This document shows positions 25,131 through 35,028 of a stretch of DNA of 64,000 bases, piece by piece. Position 1 is the stretch's first letter, and the number at the start of each line of letters is the position of its first letter. Made by a program: the position numbers and the translations under genes. This stretch comes from Sphingobacterium sp. Lineage in GTDB: Bacteria > Bacteroidota > Bacteroidia > Sphingobacteriales > Sphingobacteriaceae. The DNA is taken from NCBI GenBank assembly GCA_031286695.1, contig JAITTY010000010.1, positions 1-64,000 of the forward strand, in the 5' to 3' direction. Below the pieces are notes generated by a model. It was not told the origin of the DNA. It was given only the letters and a program-made list of their open reading frames with translations, and made no database searches.

Positions 25131-26000
25131 TTAAAATATCTTCAACTCCTCATTCTCCTTAATTGTAACTCCATTTTTATCTTTCCAGGCTGTACGACCA
25201 TTGACAGAATAGCCTACTATTACAGCCCCAGCTGTTGAGGGACTTGAAAATTCGTAATTCTCGTTGAATATATTTTTTCCATCCTTGAGGATCACAATTC
25301 CTTTCTCTATAAGCGTGCTTCTGAGATTTCCATAAGTACCAGATAATGCTTTATATTGTTTCTTGCTCATTTCACTTCCTTTTAGGACTTCAATTCGATT
25401 TGAAGTTAAAACAGCTTTAGCTGTAACGCCACTCATGGATAAAGAATATTCTACTGATGGTAAATGAGATTTTTTATCCAGTCGATCATTGTGCGTTAAT
25501 ACAGAATAGCCCAAGGTTGGTAAAACGATCTGCATATTATCAAAATAAGTATCCATTTCGTCCCTCACCATTATTGGGAGATTGACGGATGTGCCAATGG
25601 TCTTATTAGTTAGACGATATTCGCTTGACTTTCTAATTTTTGATATGGTTTTTTGTTCTAAATACTTTGTGTGCGAAACTGTGAGGTTTTCGTCTTTCGA
25701 ACAGAAACAAATAATAAGCTCAAAGGATTGATCTGTATTTCTAAAATGTTGACCAATTCTATCTCCTAATGAATTTGCTTCTCCCACGTACGCCAGTTTA
25801 TCAGCTGGGTTTTCATCGTTTTGACCGAAAAGGAAGTAGATACCAGGCTTCTTTAGTTCCGGTAGCTCTTTAGCCTCCAAAAATAGGTTTCTAGGTATTT
25901 TGATTGCTTGGCCAGTCCAATTGGACATGTATGAAAAAATTATTCCCTCAGGATTGCCCGAAGCTAAATAATTGGTTACCGTAATTCCTTTAGTGCCCAT
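25131..26000 (-). CDS. GIY-YIG nuclease-like protein with DUF4357
   Basis: A 289-residue protein. PGIYFLFGQ (about 52-60) and LAYVGEANSLGDRIGQHF (about 69-86) form the GIY-YIG core: GIY, YVG in place of YIG, and the catalytic R in DRIGQH. The C-terminal ~80 residues end with AGAVIVGYSVNGRTAWKD, the mark of DUF4357, a putative DNA-binding domain often linked to restriction or methylase genes. It lies 12 bases downstream of the broken regulator at 26013, on the same strand. Confidence 0.85.
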   Translation of the reverse strand: MGTKGITVTNYLASGNPEGIIFSYMSNWTGQAIKIPRNLFLEAKELPELKKPGIYFLFGQNDENPADKLAYVGEANSLGDRIGQHFRNTDQSFELIICFCSKDENLTVSHTKYLEQKTISKIRKSSEYRLTNKTIGTSVNLPIMVRDEMDTYFDNMQIVLPTLGYSVLTHNDRLDKKSHLPSVEYSLSMSGVTAKAVLTSNRIEVLKGSEMSKKQYKALSGTYGNLRSTLIEKGIVILKDGKNIFNENYEFSSPSTAGAVIVGYSVNGRTAWKDKNGVTIKENEELKIF

Positions 26001-26012
26001 TCTTAGATTATT

Positions 26013-26471
26013 CTATGACGTATGTCCAAAAAACTTTTCAAACAATTCTCCTTGCTTTTTCCCAACAGCTTTTTCAATAAATAGGAGTTCATAAGCTTCG
26101 AGAGCAGCTTTTCTATAACAAAGATCTTTTAATCTGTTTTCGTCGATTCCTGTCTTGATCGCTATTTCTTCAATGGAATTTTTATGGTTTCAAATTGACT
26201 CATAAACTTTCCAAATTCGTTACGCGCTTTCTGAACAGATTTATCTAGCTTGAGGTTCAATTAAGAGTAAACGACTTTTGTAGCTTTGGGACAGAAATCA
26301 GTGAAAGCTTTATATATTTTGTAAAATACCTCTGCGGTTAAGCGCTCCACATGGCCATTTTTAAGCTTACTAATTTGACCTTTGACAAGCTTGTTTTTTC
26401 CCTAGATTTTTATCTTCCCAGCCTAATTTTTATAGTTTATCTTCTATATAATTCTCAATACTATGATTCAC
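26013..26471 (-). pseudogene. Broken XRE-like regulator
   Basis: Reading the minus strand, pieces of one helix-turn-helix protein appear in different frames. They are VNHSIENYIEDKL then a stop, GQISKLKNGHVERLTAEVF to KATKVVYS then a stop, ARNEFGKFMSQFETI, and after a frame change IEEIAIKTGIDENRLKDL to ELFEKFFG. At least two stops and one frameshift separate them. The pieces follow in order, five bases after the intact XRE gene and just before the GIY-YIG gene, so the locus once had a second regulator. Confidence 0.7.
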
Positions 26472-26474
26472 AGT

Positions 26475-26720
26475 TTATTCTTTTTGATCTTCCTCTTCTT
26501 TCAGAGCTTCAATTACAGATAAATCCAAAGCGTCACACAGATTTAAAAGTTTGGAAAAAACAAAATCTTCCTTTCCGTTCTCCATATCACTAATTTTTGA
26601 CCTGTCCATTTTAGGGATTCTTTCAGCTACTTCGTCTTGAGTTAAATCCAACTCATTTCTTCTTTTTCTTAAATTCTTTCCTATTGCCTTATAGGTTTTT
26701 GAATGTTTGTCTTCAATCAT
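26475..26720 (-). CDS. XRE family helix-turn-helix regulator
   Basis: An 81-residue Cro/C1-type DNA-binding protein. KAIGKNLRKRRNELDLTQDE, VAERIPKMDRSKISDMENGK and FSKLLNLCDALDLSVIEAL give the five-helix HTH fold with an SK.S..E.G recognition helix (about 43-52). It is the first gene of a minus-strand unit with the broken regulator and the GIY-YIG gene and probably controls it. It has no fused sensor domain. Confidence 0.9.
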   Translation of the reverse strand: MIEDKHSKTYKAIGKNLRKRRNELDLTQDEVAERIPKMDRSKISDMENGKEDFVFSKLLNLCDALDLSVIEALKEEEDQKE

Positions 26721-27644
26721 GGAAATATATTTTGTGGTTTTATTGCCACACTAAGTATTTATTATTATATTTGTATGGACGATTTAATATTCGAGGTATA
26801 TAACCTTGATGAACGACGTTTTCTCGTACCCGAACAGAGCTAAAATTCGCCGAGAGAACGCGTGTAGATCGCTCCATGCATTTGCGTGTTCGAAAAGTTT
26901 TAATACTTTTGAAATATGCGGCATGTGAGCGGCTTCACGTGTAGCTTTGGCGATGCCACTTTCAAAATCTCTTCTAGATATTGGAGTGGCAAGGGTTAGC
27001 TCCCCTGGGTTCAAAGTGTGATGCCGCTCCTTGCTTAGCTAACCTAATCAAGTCGATGCTATCCATTAGATAACGACGTTCGTCATAACCAAAATAATTA
27101 TGAGAACGATGTTAAATAAAACTTTATCCCAGTGGTACCGATATACTCGGTATTCCTCCAAACAGCATTTCAAAAATTTAATCCGCGCGCCGGATTAAGC
27201 ATTTAACCATACACAGCACGTAAAAGGAGAGGAGTCAATAAAAATGGCTCGGTATTCTTATCCAAAAGAATAGCCAAGTTCCCCTTAAGCGTGTCTGTCA
27301 CCGACCCATTACTTCAATATTTAAATAGAGATAAAAGGCAAGAAGATGGCTAGTACTAAATAATTGTTTGCACCATAAATTTAGGTAAACTTTTCTTCGA
27401 AGACAAATTTCTATCCCAAATATTGTTGTAATACAACAATGGGTCGGTTCTTCCTATCATTGTGGATGTCCGTGACGAACATATATATAACCAGTAACGA
27501 AAAGAGTAAAACGGCATTCTGAGGTTTAGTTAATTAAATTTTTAACAGTGTAGGCTGTGTTGAGACTTTGGACTCAATAGGGGATTGATTTGTCCTATTT
27601 TTCCGAAGAATCTATTCAGATACACGCCCTCAAAAGCCAAAAAA
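26721..27644. other. Non-coding region with palindromes and a possible gene remnant
   Basis: About 920 bases without a clear intact gene. 26784-27090 on the minus strand reads as two overlapping frames (a 76-codon open frame preceded by IDLIRLAKQGAASHFEP in another frame), possibly a frameshifted remnant; I do not recognise it. Palindromes: TTAATCCG-cgcgc-CGGATTAA (27178-27198); ATTGTTGTA-a-TACAACAAT (27422-27440); and distant arms ACCGACCCATT (27300-27310) with AATGGGTCGGT (27438-27448). No integrase or transposase is adjacent. Confidence 0.5.
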
Positions 27645-28028
27645 ATGAAAGAGCTTTTAAAGAAACTGGTCGCCTTTGACCTGGCGATGTACGAAATCCA
27701 TCATCTGGAGTATGACCCTGTAAACTGTATCAAAGATTTTTGGACCAGGTATGACATGGATAGTTGTCGCAATCATCTAGTAGAACTGCTTACCGTTTAT
27801 TTCGATCGAGAAAGGGGAGTTAATCCTACTATCAGTACAACGGATGTACAAAATTTCTCCGTCGCATTATTTCGGATGCTAATGGCTTATTTTCTTATTC
27901 ACTACAAAAAGATTAATCTGTCAGAGGTGGAAATTTCATTTCTCCGAAGCAACAGGTTCATCGCTTGTGAACTCGAAAGTAGCAAGGAGGTCTACGATTT
28001 TTTTTATCAGCTTTCTCAAAACCACTAA
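27645..28028 (+). CDS. Small protein of unknown function
   Basis: A 127-residue soluble, mostly helical protein (LKKLVAFDLAMYEIHHLEY, LVELLTVYFDRERGV, FRMLMAYFLIHYKKINL). I chose ATG 27645 over the frame opening at 27585 because the added residues lie in the AT-rich leader and look unrelated. No motif is recognised. It stands alone, 600 bases before the TlpA/SusC/SusD genes on the same strand. Confidence 0.6.
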   Translation: MKELLKKLVAFDLAMYEIHHLEYDPVNCIKDFWTRYDMDSCRNHLVELLTVYFDRERGVNPTISTTDVQNFSVALFRMLMAYFLIHYKKINLSEVEISFLRSNRFIACELESSKEVYDFFYQLSQNH

Positions 28029-28660
28029 TAAACTAAATAATGAATATCCTGAAATTTTTAGCCTTTTTAAGGGGCTATATAACCTATATATATCAAGTAC
28101 CTGTGAAGCACTACTTAAGCACAGATATAGTACTAATTACGCAAAATTTGCGTAAGAAAATTAGACAAGGAAAAACGTACTTCAAAAGTACTTCGATCCT
28201 GCTAAAAAAGCGCTGTAAGATTAGCGCTCAGAACCTAATAGAAATAAGTCTCGAAGCCGCGCCAAAGGTCAGTCGACGAGCGGGAGAGGCATTACCTTCT
28301 TCGGACTTTTGCCTGACCAACTTCGCTTCAGCGTCTGACTTTCATGCTATTGGCATCGAGTTTTCATCGGGATCTCATCGGGCTACTCCGATCAAAACCC
28401 GATGCGGACTCGATGAAAATCCGATGAAATGTAAAAATTCGGCAGGAATTGCTCAAAAGATGGTCGAAGATTTTCAGCAGGTGGGAGATGCTAGATTAAT
28501 TAATGGAGTAGAATCTGAACAATCTGTTTTATGGTTCTTTAAGTCGATCTGTAAGGCTTTGGTATTTCGAATCAATACTTTGCTTGGATCAATAGATCTA
28601 GTTGTTCAGCGGGCTTTAAAATGCCTTTTATTCGTTGCAGATTATAAGCGTGCCCATCAC
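28029..28660. other. Leader region with nested inverted repeats
   Basis: An open frame from 28040 runs into the TlpA-like gene, but its translation has no protein-like character, so I read this as untranslated. 28354-28426 holds nested arms: a 16-base arm CATCGAGTTTTCATCG (28354-28369) with its near-complement at 28411-28426, and CATCGGG (28376-28382) with CCCGATG (28398-28404). This looks like a REP-type or regulatory hairpin upstream of the SusC operon. Confidence 0.5.
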
Positions 28661-30001
28661 ATGGTTTTGACATGCTTGTTTTTAAGTTTAGTTTCTATGT
28701 TTAGTTTATCGGCTCAGACGCCCCGCAAGGACAGCGGGGCCGATGGGCTATCCAGTCTCGTTGCGCTAAAACCGGGAGATAAAATCCCGGATGCGGTATG
28801 GAACCAGCCGATTGAACTCAATTATTTCAATGGGAAAAAGAAAACAATCAAGTTCGCTGATCTGAAAGGGAAGTTGATCTTGTTAGACTTCTGGTCAACA
28901 GGCTGCCCAAGCTGCATTGAAGGAATTCCCGACATGGAATTGATCCAGCAGCGCTTTCAGGATAAGGTACAGGTTGTGATGGTCAATAGTAAGAGGAATA
29001 AGGATACACCAGAACGGATAAAAAAGCGATTCAAGAAATATAAAGAGGACTTTAACTACACACCAGTATTGCCGACAATACTGAATGATACCTTGTTTAC
29101 CTCACTTTTTCCGCACAATACTTTGCCAACGATAGGGATTATTAATCCCGAAGGTGAATTTGTCCTCAATTCATACGCAAGTTCTATCACAGAGGATATT
29201 ATCAAAGATTTTTTAAAAACTGGAGTGTCAAGCCGGTTTATAGAAAAATCGGAAATCCAAAATACTGCCCGGATAAACACACGGCCTTTGGTCGATACAA
29301 CGGGACTTCTATTTTGCTCGGTGATGTCGGGTTATCGAGAAAATTATCTCGGCGTGTATCCCGCAGTGTCCTATAGCGAAGGGAATTCACTGTTTCAGGT
29401 GGGGAATTACTTTCTGAATACCTGTTATCAGCTGGCTTTTCCTGATGCATTCAAAGGGGTGCAATCGAGCCTTTTTGTTTTTGATGATCGTATCACTAAG
29501 GAATTTATCGATCTGATGTACGATTTTAAAACAACAAAAGGACAGTTTTGGTATCAGCTGTACCTGCGCGATAGTGTCACACAGGAGTTAGCATTCGATT
29601 ATTTTAGAAATGCTTTGATTCAACGGTTTCATGTTGCTGTTGAGCGAAAAAAAGGTATTGTTGCTTCATACGCACTTTCGCTGGATGTATCGCGTCCACT
29701 ATGGAAAACCAAGGGCGGAATGTATATGAATAGTGTGGATAAAGGCAATGAATCTTTGATCATGCAAAATATGCCCCTAAATGGTGTGATTGGTTTTATC
29801 AGGTCTGTTTTGGATAAGCCGGTAATTTTTGAGGGTAAAAGTGCCGAACGGATTGATCTGCGTTTGCCGGGAAACTTTCTTGATCTGTCTATCAAACAAA
29901 AAATAGCTGCGCTGGAACAGCATGGTATAAAACTTACACCAACACAATACAGTGGCGAATATCCTTATTTCTATACCGTATCTACTAATCATACGAAGTA
30001 A
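28661..30001 (+). CDS. TlpA-like exported thiol oxidoreductase of a SusC/SusD locus
   Basis: 446 residues from ATG 28661, which begins a good signal peptide (VLTCLFLSLVSMFSLSAQ). A TlpA/AhpC-type thioredoxin domain follows, with LILLDFWSTGCPSCIEG giving the CPSC active site at residues 82-85 and LPTIGIINPEGEFV around the cis-Pro. The remaining ~250 residues are a C-terminal region of unknown role seen in large SusC-linked TlpA proteins. The stop overlaps the SusC start (TAATG), so the oxidoreductase is made together with the transporter. The MauE/DoxX-like membrane protein nearby on the other strand may supply electrons. Likely a periplasmic, possibly membrane-associated, redox partner. Confidence 0.85.
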   Translation: MVLTCLFLSLVSMFSLSAQTPRKDSGADGLSSLVALKPGDKIPDAVWNQPIELNYFNGKKKTIKFADLKGKLILLDFWSTGCPSCIEGIPDMELIQQRFQDKVQVVMVNSKRNKDTPERIKKRFKKYKEDFNYTPVLPTILNDTLFTSLFPHNTLPTIGIINPEGEFVLNSYASSITEDIIKDFLKTGVSSRFIEKSEIQNTARINTRPLVDTTGLLFCSVMSGYRENYLGVYPAVSYSEGNSLFQVGNYFLNTCYQLAFPDAFKGVQSSLFVFDDRITKEFIDLMYDFKTTKGQFWYQLYLRDSVTQELAFDYFRNALIQRFHVAVERKKGIVASYALSLDVSRPLWKTKGGMYMNSVDKGNESLIMQNMPLNGVIGFIRSVLDKPVIFEGKSAERIDLRLPGNFLDLSIKQKIAALEQHGIKLTPTQYSGEYPYFYTVSTNHTK

Positions 30002-33000
30002 TGAGGGTGTTGTTGACAGCGCTTTTGACAAGCGTATTGTTTTTCATGGGCAAGGCTCAGGAAAAAATTTGGGTACAGGGTACAATTGTTTCAGCGAAAG
30101 ATGGCAGGGAGCTAGTGGGGGCATCTATCCGGAACAACACTTTGCATAATCAGGCTGCAAGTTCACTGAAAGGAAAATTTGCTATTCAGGTAGGTGATCA
30201 TAAAGATTCTTTATTGATCAGTTGTATTGGTTATCTAGATAGGACAGTAGTAGCCGGATTTTTTGAGAAGAATAAAATATTGGCTTTAAATGCTAATGAG
30301 ATTTATTTGGAAGAGGCTATTGTCAGTACCGGTTATCAGACATTGAAAGCCAATGAGGTGACAGGGGCCATTGATGTAGTCGATAATAAGATGCTCAGTC
30401 AGCAGGTGGGAACTAATATTCTGGATAGGCTCAATAACATGACAACAGCAATTCGTTTCGACAATCAGCCGATACAAAATGCTGACCTGCAGAAACTGAA
30501 TATCTCTGTTCGAGGTTTGAGTACAATTAACGGAAACCTGGATCCGCTCATTGTGCTTGACGGCTTTATCTATGAGGGGGATATCAGTAATATCGATCCC
30601 AATAATATTGAAAGTGTCTCCATCCTGAAAGATGCTGCGGCGAGTGCCATATGGGGAGCCCGCGCTGGGAACGGTGTTATCGTCATGACTTCAAAAAAGG
30701 GAGCTTTTTCTAAGGAGCAGAAGACGAAAGTAACATTGTCAAATACGATAATCCTGAAAGAAAATAGCGATCTGAATAAGATCTATCAACCCCAAAATGC
30801 GGATTTTATCGCAGTGGAGAAATATCTTTTTGAAAAGGGGTACTACGATTCGGAATTGCTATACCAGCCCTATCTGGCACAGTCGCCAGTGATCGACCTA
30901 TTGGATCGACGTAAGCGCAACCTGATTTCACCGGCAGATTCGGCCAGCGGTATAGCTAAACTCATGGGGCAGAATGGAAGACAAAACTATATGGATGCTT
31001 TTTATAATGTACCATTTGTCAATCAGCACGCACTGAATATCTCGGGCGGGGGGACACGCAACTCGTATGGGTTTGGTATTGGATATACCGGGAATAAATC
31101 CGAACTGGATGCTTTCGATAGAAAGATCAATATCCAGCTGTCCAATAGTTTCAGACCTACTGACAATTTACAGTTGGATCTCCAGGTGCTGTATACCAAT
31201 CAGGATGGCAGAAATGGCAAACCTGAATTCTCATCGTTGAGCTATGGGAGTATGAAGGTTCCATATCTTCAATTTCTAAATGAAGATGGAACTGAAATTC
31301 CGTTTGAAAAGGAGTATAGGGGCAGCTATCTGAAAGAGAATTATGCGAATGGTTATCTGCCTTGGGATTACTATCCACTGTCTGAGTATAGATATGCAAA
31401 TGATCGTAGACAGAATAATGAATGGTTTTCGAGCCTGAACCTGAAATATAAGGTATTGCCTTACCTACACCTGAATGTCGGTGGACAGATTCAGCAGCAG
31501 CGTACTGAAAATAACGAATTGAATACCTTGGAAAGTTATGAAGCACGTAAGTGGATCAATGAGTTTACCATCATCGGTACGGGTACCACTGCTACAAAAT
31601 ATAATATTCCACGCGGTGGTATAAAACGCTACTCTGCTGCTGAGGGCAGGTCGTACACGCTACGTGGTCAAATTGATTTTAACAAATCGATTGGTCGGCA
31701 TCTGCTGGTCGGTATTCTTGGTGGCGAAGTACGGGAGAACAGATCGAACACAAATTCCTATACGGCCTATGGATACAATGAACTGCCGATGTCAAGCACT
31801 TCGGTAGATTTTGTAACTCGCTTTCCAACATTGCCGGATGACGGGATGCGACGGATACCGGGAGCGCCGCAATTTTTTAAAAATGTAAATCGATTTGTAT
31901 CACTTTATACCAATATAAGCGACCGATTTATGGACCGCTATGGCCTATCGATGAGTTTGCGTAAAGACGGCGCTAATATCTTTGGTGCATCGACCAATGA
32001 TAAATGGTCGCCGCTCTGGTCCGTAGGCGGATCTTGGGACATTCATAAGGAGGCTTTCTTTAATCTGTCCCTGTTTGATTATCTAAAATTGAGGACAACC
32101 TATGGAACCAGTGGTAACGTCGATCTACGACGGTCGCCAGATCCAATTGCCTATATCGGTTCGGCAACTTATACCAGCTATCCAATGTATCAGATAAGTA
32201 CCTTGAACGATCCCTTGCTAAAATGGGAAAGAGTGGCAACCACTAACTTTGGTCTTGATTTTTCAGTAAGAAAAGGAAGATTGTCCGGGCGTATTGACTA
32301 TTATATAAAGAAAGGCAAAGATCTATATGGACTGAGCGAATACGATTATACGGCATGGGGCTTACAGGGTACAGTTGTCAAGAATTTGGCAGGAATGCGG
32401 GGAGAAGGTTTTGATATTGACTTAAATTCAAAGAATATAAGCGGAAAGGTCAACTGGGATACGCGAATGATATTAAGCCTGAATAGAAACAAAACAACGC
32501 AATATTACAATCTGCAAAACAGCGTCACATCCTTTCTCTCGAGCGGAAATACCATCACACCTATCGTCGGTAAACCACTGAACGCATTGGCTGCTTATAA
32601 ATGGATGGGGTTGAATGAATTTGGGGAAGGGCAGGGCCTGCTGGATGGTCAGCTAAGTACAAACTATACCGCCATACGCAACCAGGCTAATGCGTCGCCG
32701 GAAGGAAATGAAAGTATCGTGTATTTTGGTTCCTCCAAACCGCAGGTCTTTGGGAATATAATCAATACCTTGGCTTGGAAAACACTGATTTTTTCTTTCA
32801 ATATCAGTTACAAGGGGGACTATTACGTCAGGCGTCCTGTGACGTCCTATTTTTCATTGTTTGCCAACGGTACGGCCTATTCAGACTTTGATCAGCGATG
32901 GCAGCAGCCGGGGGATGAACAACATACACAGGTTCCTGGTATGAAATATCCTATAAAATCAATGTCGGATGCATTCTATCAATATGCTGATATCAATGTC

Positions 33001-33213
33001 TATAAAGGGGATCATTTGCGGCTGGAATATATTTCGTTGACCTGGCAAGGTAAGTATACCGTCGGAAATCGTGCATTTAATATGGGGGTGTCGGCAAACG
33101 CGGCCAATCTAGGGGTACTATGGTGTGCAAATAAGATTGGTATCGACCCGGAATTTCCGTACCGATTAAGTCCACCGAAGACATTTTCCATCGGATTAAA
33201 AATTGATTATTGA
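30001..33213 (+). CDS. SusC/RagA family TonB-dependent outer-membrane transporter
   Basis: A 1070-residue outer-membrane receptor. Signal peptide (1-19, GKAQ), a carboxypeptidase-like regulatory domain (about 22-90), then a TonB plug with LNISVRGLSTINGNLDPLIV and NIESVSILKDAAASAIWGAR (W replaces the usual Y), and a 22-strand barrel to the C-terminal aromatic KIDY. SusC proteins import oligosaccharides or peptides with SusD as the lid. Begins inside the stop of the TlpA gene and is followed by SusD after 13 bases: one operon. The partnership with TlpA rather than a glycosidase makes a peptide, metal or thiol compound as cargo possible. Confidence 0.95.
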   Translation: MRVLLTALLTSVLFFMGKAQEKIWVQGTIVSAKDGRELVGASIRNNTLHNQAASSLKGKFAIQVGDHKDSLLISCIGYLDRTVVAGFFEKNKILALNANEIYLEEAIVSTGYQTLKANEVTGAIDVVDNKMLSQQVGTNILDRLNNMTTAIRFDNQPIQNADLQKLNISVRGLSTINGNLDPLIVLDGFIYEGDISNIDPNNIESVSILKDAAASAIWGARAGNGVIVMTSKKGAFSKEQKTKVTLSNTIILKENSDLNKIYQPQNADFIAVEKYLFEKGYYDSELLYQPYLAQSPVIDLLDRRKRNLISPADSASGIAKLMGQNGRQNYMDAFYNVPFVNQHALNISGGGTRNSYGFGIGYTGNKSELDAFDRKINIQLSNSFRPTDNLQLDLQVLYTNQDGRNGKPEFSSLSYGSMKVPYLQFLNEDGTEIPFEKEYRGSYLKENYANGYLPWDYYPLSEYRYANDRRQNNEWFSSLNLKYKVLPYLHLNVGGQIQQQRTENNELNTLESYEARKWINEFTIIGTGTTATKYNIPRGGIKRYSAAEGRSYTLRGQIDFNKSIGRHLLVGILGGEVRENRSNTNSYTAYGYNELPMSSTSVDFVTRFPTLPDDGMRRIPGAPQFFKNVNRFVSLYTNISDRFMDRYGLSMSLRKDGANIFGASTNDKWSPLWSVGGSWDIHKEAFFNLSLFDYLKLRTTYGTSGNVDLRRSPDPIAYIGSATYTSYPMYQISTLNDPLLKWERVATTNFGLDFSVRKGRLSGRIDYYIKKGKDLYGLSEYDYTAWGLQGTVVKNLAGMRGEGFDIDLNSKNISGKVNWDTRMILSLNRNKTTQYYNLQNSVTSFLSSGNTITPIVGKPLNALAAYKWMGLNEFGEGQGLLDGQLSTNYTAIRNQANASPEGNESIVYFGSSKPQVFGNIINTLAWKTLIFSFNISYKGDYYVRRPVTSYFSLFANGTAYSDFDQRWQQPGDEQHTQVPGMKYPIKSMSDAFYQYADINVYKGDHLRLEYISLTWQGKYTVGNRAFNMGVSANAANLGVLWCANKIGIDPEFPYRLSPPKTFSIGLKIDY

Positions 33214-33226
33214 TTTAATAACGTAA

Positions 33227-34585
33227 ATGATGAAAAGATTTCTTAACATATTGTGGCTAGGGGTAGTTGTTTTCTTCTTGTCCGCCTGTCAAAAATATTT
33301 AGAGGTACAGTCAAACTATGGTTTGGCTGTACCCAATAGCTTGGACGACTTACAAAAGCTACTGGATGATAGCCAGATCATGAATCTGAAGTTTCCTTCT
33401 TTTGGGGAAGCTTCGGCAGATAATTATTATCTGAGCCAATCCGCATATGATGCATTGCTTGACTATGGCCAGCAGACTTATATCTGGCAAAATGATCATA
33501 TGAATTTCGGAAATGACTGGTCCTCCTCTTACAACACTGTTTACAATAGCAATCTTGTGTTGGACCGTATAAAAAAGATCAATCGAGATGAAATTAATGC
33601 TAATCAATATGATGCCATTTATGCTTCTGCTAAATTTTATCTGGCGAGCCAATATCTGGCTTTATTATGGACCTATTCAAAAGCCTATACCCAAGAATCA
33701 AAAACAGATATGGGTATTGTGCTGCGGAACAGTTCGGATTTTCATGAGCAATCTTATCGGTCATCCATAGCGGAGTGTTACGAAAATGTAATTACAGACC
33801 TGAAAGAATCTAGTCTTATGCTTCCTGAGAAAACCAGTCATGTCATGCGTCCCAATAAGTATGCGGCTTATGCTACATTGGCTCGTGCTTACCTATCGAT
33901 GCAGGTATATGATTCGGCCCATTATTATGTTGATCTAGCCCTAAAATACAATACTGAGCTGCTCGATTTTAATAATTTATCGGAAGTAAAGATGACAGCA
34001 TCCTACCCATTTACGCTTTTTAATAAAGAGACTTTATTTTATGCTGAATTATTGGTAAATATCAATTTGACTAGTTCGCGCGCATTGACCGATACGCTCC
34101 TGTATCGCTCTTATGAAAACAATGATCTGCGGAGGACAGCGTACTTCAAAGTAGCAGCCGATGGAACGACTACTTTCAAAGGCAGTTACGCAGGATCTTC
34201 TAAAATGTTTTCGGGAATAGCAACGGACGAGCTGTATCTTATGCGTGCGGAATGCAATGTGAGAATGGGGAATGTAGAGGCAGGAATGGCAGACTTAAAC
34301 CATCTACTCGGGTATCGCTATAAAACGGGCACATTTATTCCTTATGTGATAAAAGACAAAAGAGAAGCCCTGGCTTTAATCCTAAAAGAGCGAAGAAAGG
34401 AATTGCTGTATAGGGGGCTAAGATGGATGGACCTAAAGCGGTTGAATGCAGAAGGAGGGGAGATTTCAATAACAAGAAAACTAAATGGGCAATTGATTAC
34501 TTTACAGCCAAACACCAATGCTTATGCACTTCCTCTTCCTGAAGATATTATTAGATTGACGGGAATGCAACAAAATCCGAAATAA
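33227..34585 (+). CDS. SusD/RagB family surface lipoprotein
   Basis: A 452-residue lipoprotein: lipobox LSAC at about residues 17-20, then the SusD helical repeats (YVDLALKYNTELLDF) and the family C-terminal motif LKERRKELLYRGLRWMDLKR with ending YALPLPEDIIRLT. It forms the extracellular lid of the SusC upstream. Short for a SusD (often 500-600), consistent with the RagB-like, TlpA-linked subgroup. Followed by a strong terminator. Confidence 0.95.
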   Translation: MMKRFLNILWLGVVVFFLSACQKYLEVQSNYGLAVPNSLDDLQKLLDDSQIMNLKFPSFGEASADNYYLSQSAYDALLDYGQQTYIWQNDHMNFGNDWSSSYNTVYNSNLVLDRIKKINRDEINANQYDAIYASAKFYLASQYLALLWTYSKAYTQESKTDMGIVLRNSSDFHEQSYRSSIAECYENVITDLKESSLMLPEKTSHVMRPNKYAAYATLARAYLSMQVYDSAHYYVDLALKYNTELLDFNNLSEVKMTASYPFTLFNKETLFYAELLVNINLTSSRALTDTLLYRSYENNDLRRTAYFKVAADGTTTFKGSYAGSSKMFSGIATDELYLMRAECNVRMGNVEAGMADLNHLLGYRYKTGTFIPYVIKDKREALALILKERRKELLYRGLRWMDLKRLNAEGGEISITRKLNGQLITLQPNTNAYALPLPEDIIRLTGMQQNPK

Positions 34586-34606
34586 AGAAAATGTAGATAC
34601 AAATAG

Positions 34607-34640
34607 GGAAGGGGCAGTCCGATCGGACTACCCCTTCCTT
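34607..34640. terminator. Bidirectional hairpin between SusD and DUF6520 genes
   Basis: GGAAGGGG-c-AGTCCG pairs with CGGACT-a-CCCCTTCC; a 14-bp stem with one mismatch, followed by TTTC. It lies between convergent operons. Confidence 0.8.
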
Positions 34641-34644
34641 TCAT

Positions 34645-35028
34645 TTATCCCCTATTGATTGGAGTAAATGTAGTTGAGCTGCTGCCACCGGTTCTAGATG
34701 GGATATGATTTCCACCCGAGGTAGCTGTAGCGCCCAGCTGAATCTTTGCTGGATTCAGCTGATCTGAAGAATTCAGATCAGATTCATCTACTATCTGAGA
34801 GCAAGCCATAACGTTTGCACTGTTACAGTCCTCATCATTGGGCGTGGTATTCCAACGCGAGGCATCTTTAACCTGATCCTCATCTTGAGGATCACCATGA
34901 AAGTAAATATTCACAGGATCTAATTTTTTTCCTGCATATGCCTCAGCACCTTTAAATGCTGAGAATCCGATAATCATGGCTCCGCCTAATATCATGTAGC
35001 CATAATTGTTTAAAAATTTGGTTAGCAT
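34645..35028 (-). CDS. DUF6520 family small exported protein
   Basis: 127 residues from ATG 35028. That start has a rare clear ribosome site (AGGAGGG seven bases upstream) and overlaps the stop of the MauE-like gene as ATGCTAA. The N-terminus (MLTKFLNNYGYMILGGAMII) is a signal or anchor, followed by GFSAFKGAEAYAGKK, a pattern I associate with the DUF6520 family, and a low-complexity Ser/Thr/Gly tail. Two cysteines (DEDCNSANVMACSQ) lie in the mature part. Members sit next to MauE/DoxX-like genes in Sphingobacteria; function unknown. Confidence 0.75.
   Translation of the reverse strand: MLTKFLNNYGYMILGGAMIIGFSAFKGAEAYAGKKLDPVNIYFHGDPQDEDQVKDASRWNTTPNDEDCNSANVMACSQIVDESDLNSSDQLNPAKIQLGATATSGGNHIPSRTGGSSSTTFTPINRG

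Noticed and set aside
28040..28660. 207-codon N-terminal extension of the TlpA-like protein
   Set aside because: Its translation is not protein-like, it spans inverted repeats, and a clear signal peptide begins at 28661.
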